Shown here: positions 56,160 to 64,000 of the stretch, in pieces
Position numbering within the stretch: the stretch's first letter is position 1
Layout of the letters: each line of letters starts with the position of its first letter
NCBI GenBank assembly: GCA_036346225.1
Contig: JARFIW010000139.1
Span: forward strand, 5,642,001 to 5,706,000
DNA: 64,000 nucleotides
Direction: 5' to 3'
Source of the DNA: Platerodrilus igneus
Lineage: Eukaryota; Arthropoda; Insecta; Coleoptera; Lycidae
Program-made: the position numbers and the translations under genes
Notes under the pieces: model-generated
What the model saw: only the letters and a program-made list of their open reading frames with translations
What the model was told of the DNA's origin: nothing
Databases searched by the model: none

Positions 56160-56880
56160 GTGTTTGTTACCGATTATGAGTTAACTTCCGGATATAAGCT
56201 GAACTCGCTAATTCTGATATACCCAAATATTAATGGTATTAGATGTCATTTTGATGAATTGCTGTTGTATATATCTAACATCAAATTTCATGTTTTAAGT
56301 TTAGTAGAAGTATCTATTGAGGAAAATACGGTCTCAAATTTTCAAATTAATGGATATAAAATGTTTTATAAATTAAGAGAGGCTCGTAGAGGTGGTGGGA
56401 TATTAGTATATATTAAAAAGGGTTTAGAATTTACTGAAACGATATACCAATCACTATCATACGAAAATGTGCAGGGTCACTACAATTTCAAGGAAAATAT
56501 AGAAATTTGATTACAGTTTATAGACCTCCAAATAATAGTGTTAACGATTTTGTGGAAGAACTTCAAAACAGTTGCAAGAATGTAATGATTTTAGCTATAT
56601 CATTTTTGGGGGAGATATTAACATAGATTTACTTGGTAAAAACTTATATATCGCGGAAACGGAATATCAAATTTTATTAACATCAAGCGGTTTATATAAA
56701 TGCATTTTGGACTATACACGTCAAGAATTGTTTGGTGTGGAAATTGGTAGCCTCTTGTATTGATCATATTTATGTACGAGGAAAGTACAAACACATAAAT
56801 TCTGCTGTAATACAGTCGAAAATATCAGATCACTACATGACCGCAGCCCAACTAACTTTTCAAACAGAAGTTAATAGAAC
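56160..56880 (+). pseudogene. CR1-like LINE endonuclease
   Basis: Blocks: LILIYPNINGIRCHFDELLL, VLSLVEVSIEENTVSNFQIN (the usual 'LTETWL' catalytic Glu is replaced near LVEVS), YKLREARRGGGILVYIKKGL, then IIFGGDINIDLL (catalytic D/N), and after a frameshift CIDHIYVRGK and SKISDHYMTA (catalytic D/H). This is the full order of an APE endonuclease with at least two frame breaks. Confidence 0.82.
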
Positions 56881-57447
56881 AACATGTACAAACAGGAAAA
56901 AATTTTGAACGAACGTCAAATTAAAGTTAAATTATCCGATATAAACGTTCAACAGCTAAGCGAACATAAAAATTCTAATACATTGTACAATAGCATTATA
57001 AACAAATTTAACGAAGCATATGAAGCTTGTCAAGTTACACAAAATTAAAATCCTGAAATGTTTCTACTAAAATTATAAAAAAAGCAATTGTAAATTTGTA
57101 TGCGAATTGGATAATAAATAACAAAGAAATGCAGGAGAACTGAATGTGGAAAATTGTAATAGAGAGAGAGAGAGTTGAGTCAGAACAAGGACTATACGCA
57201 GAAAGTTCTAAAATCATATTGTATAATAAAAGAAGACCATTCGTTTACTAGGTGATATTTAGTTCATATAACAAATATATTATGTATTATTAATTAATTA
57301 TTTTATATACTTTTTGAAATATTCTAGATTATAACGAATGTATATACATAGTTTTAACACCATGTCAAGCAACTCATGGAGTTAGCTTATGGTGAAAAGA
57401 GAACAAACTTGTAAATAAATTGAAATTGAATTGAATTGAATTGAATT

Positions 57448-57449
57448 GA

Positions 57450-57500
<51 letters not shown>
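57448..57500 (+). repeat. ATT microsatellite between two LINE tails
   Basis: About 17 uninterrupted ATT units. It is the (AAT)n 3' tail of the minus-strand LINE at 57501-58330 and directly abuts the GAATT tail of the plus-strand LINE. Confidence 0.92.
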
Positions 57501-57501
<1 letters not shown>

Positions 57502-58330
57502 GTCTTTATTTGAACTAAGCGAAACAATACATAGAGGAAATTAAATATACAGAGATAATAATCCCAAAAAAAAGAACACATATGCATAGTTTAAAGGGCG
57601 AAGTTCAGATGTAGATATAACATATTATATCTAGATCTGCTCTTCCACTTAACCCAATATATAAAAATACAATTACATTAATTGGCTAGTACGCATCACT
57701 ATAACTATCAAAAACTGAAGCAAATAATGAAAATTAGAATGAGGAAAAAAGATAATTAGAATATAGAAAACTATTAAAAGAAAAGAAAAAAAGGAAGGGA
57801 TAAAAGATTATTATTATTTGGCAGAAAACAAACGCTTGAACATTTCAATCTTGAAACGGGGTAAGTTGAGGTTTTTAACGTCCGAAGGGATGGAGTTAAG
57901 TTATAATGATTAGCTACGTTATAGGAGAAAGATCGTTTATAAAGTTCCTCTTCTTTGAATATTAATGTTTAGACAGCAGTGCGGTAGGTGATTTTTTCGA
58001 ACAAGTAGGATGGCGTTTTGTACAGCAGCAATTTATAAATTAAGCATAGAGTATGCAGTGTAGCTCTATTTTTCATATTTAACCAATCAAGTTCTTTTAG
58101 TTTATATTGAATGTGTTAATGCCTTTTAACGCCATAAAAAAGTATCACAAGATTTCTGAGTAACCTGCATCCTCCGGCTGTATTCCGTTGTTGAACATGG
58201 AGTATAGACTGCACAACAATGATTGAAGTTGGACAGCACAAGAGAATTACATAAGATGAACTTGCTTTTGATACCTAGAAATTTCCTGATACTGTACATA
58301 TAACGTAGGTTTAGTAAGTTGCAAGTTACA
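57501..58330 (-). pseudogene. CR1-like LINE, RT C-terminus and 3' region
   Basis: Minus-strand blocks are LCNSLVLSNFNHCCAVYTPC (about 58250-58190), then LHTLCLIYKLLLYKTPSYLF-like sequence in broken frames, then YNVANHYN, and at the end IPSDVKNLNLPRFKIEMFKR and LFSAK followed by a stop (about 57900-57830). This is the C-terminal region after the RT palm in CR1-like LINEs. The 3' untranslated region and (AAT)n tail follow to the left. The rest of the element is missing (5'-truncated at about 58330). Confidence 0.8.
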
Positions 58331-58379
58331 AGGGTAAACTATCGTGGGGGGGGGGACAAATTTCTCCATTAGCGCAAAT

Positions 58380-58850
58380 AGTAAACAACATTATAATGTT
58401 TTCTTTTTCTCACACTGACTTTATTTCATAGAAGTTTTTCATTCCCCTTGGTCTTAATACAAGTCCTGGTTTTTTGATTAGTGTCAAAACCGGTTTCATC
58501 TGTATAATTCTGGCAGAATCGTCCAAGATATGTACAGCATTATCACTGGTTAAATAAATACTTATTGCCTGGTGCTACTTTCTTAGTGTAGCCCCAGTCA
58601 CACATGCCCTCGCAATATTTATCGATTCAGTTTGCCATTGGATAACTTCTGGATGTTTATTTAAGAATGTCTGAAACCATTTAAATCCAGGTAATTCGTT
58701 TTTAAAAGGGTTTGGACGCCGATTACCTTCAATTAAGGTTTGCACAGCTTCGCATAAGAGTCTTTTATTAAGAGGAAACCATTTCTTAGCGCACGCTAAT
58801 ATCCTCCTATGTTAATACTGACGGAGGCCCCATTTTGCGTTTTTCAGGTG
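58380..58850 (-). pseudogene. Pogo/Tigger-type transposase, N-terminal half
   Basis: The minus strand reads EAVQTLIEGNRRPNPFKNEL then PGFKWFQTFLNKHPEVIQWQ, and ARACVTGATLR. This is the CENP-B-like DNA-binding block 'NPFxxxxPGxxWFxxFxxRHPEIS...ARAxxxT' of jerky/Tigger transposases. LTSDNAVHILDDSARIIQMK follows where the start of the DDE core is expected. Its remaining part would include the first catalytic Asp; it is decayed here. Together with 51877-52420 (opposite strand) it covers most of one such protein, but the two halves are from different copies. Confidence 0.82.
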
Positions 58851-58948
58851 TTTTTCTTTTAATTTATTAACTAGAAACGACGTGTAGTCCTTTCAGGATT
58901 ATTTTAGGCGCTATATACCCATTACGCCGAAGATTCGTTGAATCGGCC

Positions 58949-59170
58949 AGTTGAGTGAGTTGAGTTAGTGGTTGAGCGAGCGAGTTGAGCGAGCGAGTTC
59001 AGCGAGTGAGTTGAGTGAATGAGTTGAGTGTTTGAGTTGAGTGAGTGAATTGCGCGAGTGAATTGAGTGAGCGAGCTGAGTGAGCTAGTTGAGCGAGCGA
59101 GTTGAGCGAGCGAGTTGCGCGAGCGAGTTGAGCGAGCGAGTTGAATGAGTGAGTGAGTTGAATGAGTCGT
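58949..59170 (-). repeat. 13-bp minisatellite at the end of LINE C
   Basis: Repeats of GAGTTGAGCGAGC with variants GAGTTGAGTGAGT and GAGTTGCGCGAGC. It replaces the expected 3' untranslated region. Because the unit is not a multiple of three, the frame reading through it gives a Ser/Leu/Ala/Arg repeat by chance. Confidence 0.9.
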
Positions 59171-59201
59171 CAGTTTTGCTTGGGGATGGATTTCTAGCCT
59201 T

Positions 59202-60400
59202 ATGTTCTCGACTTCGCCATCTAATATATTTCTAGGGGTTTTCTTTTCTCTGTTTAAGGTTCTGTTCAGCGGCGGTGCGTTGCGAAGTAGTTGGATACCT
59301 GAGTTGTCTATTTTGTTAGAAGTGTTTACGTCCAGCGCCTTAAAATGTTCTTTCAGTGTTGGTAGCTGCAGGTCATTGCATAGTGTCTCGTTTCTAACGA
59401 ACCTGCGGGCTCCGGTGATTGTTCTCATGATCTTGCTTTAAAAGGCCTCTATTTTGGATTTATTTTTGTTCGATGGGTAGGTATACCAAGCACTGATGCA
59501 TAGCTTAGAATTGGTCTTATGTAGGTCTTGTAAGTCTTGGGTTTGGTTTCTGTGGTTAGGTTGTTCCTGTGGTATTAAATTCCGTGAAAGTCACTTTTGC
59601 TCTTCGGACCTTGTTAGTTGTCTCGATGGCATGTTTGTCAAACGTAAGTCGTTTGTCAATGTGAACGCCTACGTATTTGATCGAGGAACGCCAGGTCAGT
59701 CGTTTGCCTTCGATGGTAGGTGAACTTAGTTCGGTGGTCTTTCGTTTTGTGAAGATTGTAGCCTATGTCTTGTAAGTGTTTAGCTTTATCTTCCACTGCT
59801 GGAACCACTCTGACGATAGCTGGAGTTGGCGTTCCATTTTTATGATTGAATGCTTTTGGTTTCATCCAGTTGTTAGGAATAGTGTGTCGTCGGCGTACAT
59901 AACGCAGAGTGCGTCTGGGCTGCATGGTAAGTCTTGAACGTAAGCGATGAAGAGTGCGGGAGAATGGTGGCTCACTTGCGGAACTCCGGGGGAAATGCAT
60001 GTCTCTGGAGATAAGGCGTCTTCTACCTTGATTTGCAGTTTTCTGTCCGATAAGTAGCTGTGAAGGACCTGCATGTTACGACGTTGGTAGTGTGTGGGTG
60101 ATCGAGTTTGAATAATAGTCAGTTGATTCACACCTTGTCTAACGCGTTCTTGATGTTTAAGGCGATAACGACGAATGTGAGTTCTCTGTTGTAGTTGATA
60201 GAAATCTTGTCTAGAACTCTGATCATTTGTAGAGTGGTCGAGTGTTAATTTGTTGAATACAAACTGTTCTGTCCGGTCCTGTGGCAGTGAATCTATTCTT
60301 GACAGAAAAAGTCGTTTAGAGATTTTTGACAACGTGCTTAAAAGTGATATTAGTCTATAGTTTTCCGCTTCCGTCTTCGTCTTGCCTGGTTTTCAGGCTC
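59202..60400 (-). pseudogene. LINE C reverse transcriptase and C-terminus
   Basis: ORF 59862-60332 contains LHSYLSDRKLQIKVEDALSP, ISPGVPQVSHHSPALFIAYV and the catalytic MYADDTLFLTTG, with YADD intact. ORF 60000-59656 and other frames carry the thumb. ORF 58922-59428 starts MRTITGARRFVRNETLCNDL and QLPTLKEHFKALDV, the usual C-terminal block. Several frameshifts lie between the motifs. Confidence 0.85.
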
Positions 60401-60545
60401 TAGTGAAGTGTTTGAAGTTGATGATGCTATTGAAGATTTTCGTAATAGACATCAGCGTTTTTTCTAATAATGTACTTTACTATCTGTTGTGCAATTCTGT
60501 CCTTTCCCTGAGCCTTTCTATTGTTCTGGGTAGTGATGATTTGTT

Positions 60546-60968
60546 CTACTTCTTTGGTAAAATGTGTTCCATGCCGTATTCTGTAGGTACTTTTAGTAGG
60601 TAGTTTATGGCCGTATCTACGAAGTTTGTAAAGATGTGATTGGCAGTAGGGTTTGTTGTAAACGTCGACTGTAGAACCTCTGCAAATCTGGCGACTAGGT
60701 CTTTTCCAATGTAAAGCATACCGTTTTGATCTTGAAGTGGAGCTGGGTTCCGGATCTTACGTGCCGTTAGTCTGCTGTTGTGGTTGTAGAGATTGCCTTC
60801 AGTTTCTAGTGTCTTGTTTACATGGTCGGACAAGGATTTATTGCTGTGTTCGTTTAGCAAGAGTTTTGTAGTTTCTCGTTTTCTGTTAAGTTGCCGTTTA
60901 ACTTGTGGGTCGTGGGTATTGAGCCACCTTCTAACGAGCGTCTCTTTGTCCCTGATAGCATCTTTCAC
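60546..60968 (-). pseudogene. LINE C linker between endonuclease and RT
   Basis: A 140-codon open frame with WLNTHDPQVKRQLNRKRE, LSDHVNKTLETEGNLYNHNS and FAEVLQSTFTTNP. It corresponds to the region between endonuclease and RT in Jockey ORF2 and is shared with LINE A. Confidence 0.8.
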
Positions 60969-61086
60969 GCAATTAGGTAAGTTGGGTCATTTGTTTATGG
61001 CGATACTTTCTTTGTGCTTTGTTGTAGTGTGCGTGCTATTGGGATCGTTAGGTGGAGAACTGCTTCGTCGATATCTTATGCGCTGT

Positions 61087-61815
61087 TTATGTTTGGTTCC
61101 TGTCCGTAATCTTTCTCTGGTGTGCCTCGTTGAATTTCCTCAAGTTGTGTCGTGTTCTAGGGCTCGTGTTGATTGTCTGTGGATTTGAATTTTCGTGATA
61201 GCTGGCAGGTGATCGGAGCTGAGATCTTGTATGACTTCGATGTCTGTTGGGTAAGGCATATTCTTCAGGATTGAAATGTCCAAGATGTCTACCTGTCATT
61301 CTTTTTCGGAGAGGATTCTTGTTGGAGTGTTGGATGCGACAATGTCGAAGTCTTTGTCCATAGAGTGTATATGGAACATGCGTCCGTTTTTGTTGGTAGT
61401 CTTAGATTCCCATGCCTGATTTTTGCATGTAAATCTCAGGAAATTATTGTTGGCGTGTCGTCGTTTAGTAGATCGTTTATGTCCTCACGGCGTAAGTCAA
61501 CCTGGCTGGGGCTTCAATAGACTGAAAGTGATCGAATGAGACGGCAATTAGCTTTGAATTGCACTCCAGCGGTTTCTATTATAGTCGGTCATAGTTCGCG
61601 TTTTTCGTGTAGTATTTCTTGTGTATTAGCACTGCTACTCCTCTGTGTGCGGTCTGTCTTGGGTTTGCGTTGCGATCTTTCCTGTAGATGCTGTGGTTAA
61701 CCAGATTGGTCGGGTCACTCTTGTTTCTTGTATCATTGCGATGTCTACGTTATATTCTTGTAGTTCCGTGTATTTTCTTCTGTAGTCCATTGGCGGTCCA
61801 GGAAAGCTTTCTCGT
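61087..61815 (-). pseudogene. LINE C endonuclease, badly decayed
   Basis: Minus-strand blocks WTANGLQKKI (about 61800), YNVDIAMIQETRVTRP (catalytic Glu) and HRGVAVLIHKKY are visible. Later blocks (an 'RHLGHFNPEEYALPN'-like region at 61290-61240 and SPASYHENSN near 61200) are in other frames. Confidence 0.75.
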
Positions 61816-61942
61816 AATCAGCGTATTATTCATTGCAGGATTGTAGTATATCACATGTAGCCGTCCATTGTGGAGTCCCGACCATGTAGGAGCCTGTTAG
61901 TCTCTGCACCCATTGCTGAACATTGTTTATTATCAGTGTGTT

Positions 61943-62834
61943 TTAAGGGATTGCGTCGTTGGATGTGGTTGCAGGATATTGAGATGATACAGTCTTGAAT
62001 GAAGTGCCCTTGGACGCGGTGACCTTGAGCATGATTTCCTTGAAAGTTGTGATCGTGGGTACGGTGTTCTTGTCTGAAGCTGCTTGTCGCACAACTGTCG
62101 TGGTAGTTTGTAATTCGTCTTTGATATGTTCGTGGTGTTGTCGGGCATCGGCGTTGTTTTTTATGCGTGCGGTTGGGCTTATGCGTTCCCTCGTCGAAGC
62201 TTGTCTGGTCGTTGTCTGTGGAAGCAATGTCGTTGGCTGAGAGTTTACCCTCGGTGCGTTACTGGATACGGTCGTGACGGCTCTATGGTATCCGCAACGT
62301 AAACTCTTCTTTGTCTGTCACTTGAGGGGTTGGAATGTTGCGACGATGTTTGTCGGCGTCATATATTTCTTCCTCAGTTGCTCCTGGTATGTTGGTCAGT
62401 TTATGTAATTTTCCGGATGCGGATCGCTGCAGTTTGCACATATTGGTTTTGTTACATTTGACGGCCAGATGTTCTTTACCACATTTCACGCAGCGCGGCT
62501 TGAAGCCGCAGTTGAGGCTGGAATGTTCAAATCTCTGACAGGGGAGGCGCTGTGGATATTCCACTCTGGACTCAAAAGCGGATACCTTTACTCGTTTGCA
62601 GTACAAGAAGTTAGTGAGAGTGTAGATTTTCTTTGCCTTCGGGCAGATTTCCATTGTCACGACGTAGGTGTTGCTAAATGCTCGTTCTTTGTTTTGAAGC
62701 TTTGTAACGTAGTTAATATTGTAGCATAAGTCGATGAGCTCTGCCTGGACGTCTTCAGTGGTTATGTTTGAAGCGAGTTCCCCGATGACAACTTTCAGCT
62801 CGCCTTCTGATTTAATAGTGTATCTGTAAAACAC
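61943..62834 (-). pseudogene. LINE C ORF1 with CCHC knuckles
   Basis: ORF 62283-62834 (183 codons) has the RRM-like core ELKVVIGELASNITTEDVQA and VTMEICPKAKKIYTLTNFLY. The knuckle region is CQRFEHSSLNC, CVKCGKEHLAVKC and CKLQRSASGK. The first two knuckles keep the C-x2-C or C-x-C, H, C spacing in part; the third has lost cysteines. A Thr-rich tail follows in 61943-62227. It would bind the element RNA. The N-terminus is missing. Confidence 0.82.
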
Positions 62835-62850
62835 TTTTGTAGTACTTTGG

Positions 62851-63790
62851 GTTTGGCTATGTTAAAAAGAATAAGTTTAGTGGAGATGTCTTAAAAGAAA
62901 ATTACAGCTGTACATTAAATATTTTAGTGAAAACTTGTATCTAGATAGGTGGTGCAGTTCTCTATTTAAGTACATAGGAATTTTGTGGTCACCGTGACGC
63001 CTTTTTTTTATATTAATCATAAAAGCGTTTAAAGACTCCATTATTTTGATTAACCACCTACATTTTTAAAAACACTATAAATACTATGAAAACAATTGCA
63101 TTTGTATTAAAAGTTACTACAAAAATGTACAAAACGAGATGGAATTTTACTGTGACGCCGCTTGGTCTACCTGCGACTAGAATAATGACAATAGAACGCA
63201 AACCAAGGGTTTGAACACAAAAGATGATTGATAGGTTCTGCTATGCGAGATCTCGTGATTGACAGGTACAAGACCTTGCATTTAAAGATTATATTAAGAA
63301 AGAGCGTTATTTCCATAATTACTAGAATATTCGCGAAATAACTAGTACGATTTAATAGGTATAAATAGCCGTTAACGGGCTTCGAAGTTTAATTCTAATT
63401 GAAGTTGATTTTTGATTTAAGATTTGATTACGATGTATTCTAATTTAAACGTTTCATTGTTGTGACGACATAAGTAGCGGTACATATGTGACAACTTACT
63501 GTCGATATACATGACTCTCTGTTGATATAAATCACTATAGTGATCATATAAATTAGTAAATAGTGCTTGAATAGTTAATTGTAGTGCTTCAATAATAAGT
63601 AAGTAAGAACCTAGCACGGTAGTTTAAAAGAAGATAATACTTGTACTTTTAGTGATTAGCTGAAAGTGAGAGCTTTTAAACTATTGTAACTACGAGTTAT
63701 TGAAAAGGCTTGTATAATCAATTTAAAATCAGGAATTGTTGTTAGTGCAAATTTTTCGTTACATAACATTCCACGGAAGACATATGATAC
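62851..63790. other. Unassigned DNA
   Basis: No gene or repeat recognised. Short frames only (for example 63417-63617 minus). Confidence 0.35.
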
Positions 63791-64000
63791 GGCAATCTCT
63801 CACCTAACCAACACGGCTTTCTCTCGGGGCATAGCGCTGAACGTACAATCCGCTTCCTAATCCAAACGGTCTAAACATCCCCTTATACATACGTAGTTTC
63901 CTTATTCCTCGACTTCCACTCAGTCTTCGATCTTCTTTGGTGGCCCAATCTTCTTTATCAACTTAAACAAGCCAATTTCTCTTCCAACCCCTACCTCTTA
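63791..64000 (+). pseudogene. R1-like LINE reverse transcriptase, cut by window end
   Basis: The plus-strand frame reads HGFLSGHSAERTIRFLIQTV, a stop, then YVVSLFLDFHSVFDLLWWPN and LLYQLKQANFSSNPYLL. These are RT motifs of the same family as 45430-45755 (GRSANHTIRLL, FLDFCFAFDLL); the LD-x4-FD box is motif A. The element continues past 64000. One in-frame stop (near 63870) shows it is inactive. Confidence 0.8.

Larger units (their letters stand above)
55040..57445 (+). mobile_element. CR1-like LINE with reverse transcriptase deleted
   Basis: Plus-strand LINE with an ORF1 carrying a PHD-type finger and a coiled-coil/RRM region, an APE endonuclease, and a 3' end with GAATTGAATTGAATT repeats (57421-57445). 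Between the end of the endonuclease/linker (about 57050) and the 3' region (about 57200) there is room for only 150 bp, so the reverse transcriptase is missing. The 5' end is unclear but lies before 55167. Confidence 0.75.
58920..62850 (-). mobile_element. Jockey-clade LINE C, nearly full length, decayed
   Basis: Minus-strand LINE with ORF1 (62834-61943), endonuclease (about 61810-61090), linker (60968-60546), reverse transcriptase (about 60400-59656) and C-terminal region (59428-59202), ending in a 13-bp minisatellite. The linker is closely related to LINE A. The start of ORF1 is lost at about 62850. All domains are broken by frameshifts. Confidence 0.87.

Noticed and set aside
57387..57587. 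Poly-Asn protein
   Set aside because: Translation of the ATT microsatellite between two LINE tails.
58922..59200. Ser/Leu/Ala/Arg repeat extension of the LINE C C-terminus
   Set aside because: It is the 13-bp minisatellite read in frame; the genuine LINE protein ends before it.

Overview
This is AT-rich eukaryotic DNA, almost certainly from an arthropod and most likely an insect. The evidence is the mix of transposon families: Jockey, CR1-like, R1-like and RTE-like LINEs, a BEL/Pao LTR element, hAT, pogo/Tigger-type and IS630-Tc1-mariner DNA transposons, and a tRNA-derived SINE. Introns are very short (51-58 bp) where they can be read. I recognise no complete host gene. The window is a repeat-dense intergenic or heterochromatin-like block. 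Coordinates of decayed pieces are by-eye limits, good to a few tens of bases.

Layout. 0-3.8 kb: unassigned DNA, one possible coding exon and a decayed hAT transposase. 3.86-8.0 kb: a 4.1-kb foldback element with long inverted arms, a 158-bp tandem array in one arm and a target-site duplication. 8-14 kb: mostly unassigned, with dispersed repeats. 14-19.1 kb: a decayed BEL/Pao pol on the minus strand, split by a two-LTR non-coding retroelement (15299-17175) and by a solo LTR of the same family (17892-18302). 19.1-21.8 kb: an unrecognised decayed coding unit. 23.4-24.4 kb: a SINE and a LINE fragment. 26.8-29.5 kb: Jockey LINE A. 32.3-32.7 kb: a possible spliced gene fragment. 34.6-36.1 kb: foldback-like element 3. 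37.0-37.8 kb: a long hairpin of transposase-derived sequence. 38.9-41.45 kb: Jockey LINE B. 43.5-47.0 kb: foldback element 2, inserted in a LINE tail. 48.58-51.41 kb: a structurally complete DNA transposon with an intact three-exon transposase. 51.9-58.9 kb: pogo/Tigger fragments and two CR1-like LINEs. 58.9-62.85 kb: Jockey LINE C. 63.8 kb to the end: an R1-like reverse transcriptase running off the window.

The two results I would take furthest are (1) three independent palindromic elements whose arms carry tandem arrays, two of them with ~157-158-bp units and readable target-site duplications, and (2) the intact transposon at 48584-51412, whose transposase has about 81 residues between the second D and the final E, as in the Sailor (DD82E) group. 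Nearly everything else coding is broken by stops and frameshifts. The nesting gives relative ages: Pao is older than the solo LTR and the two-LTR element, and the RTE-like LINE is older than both foldback 2 and the DD82E-like element.
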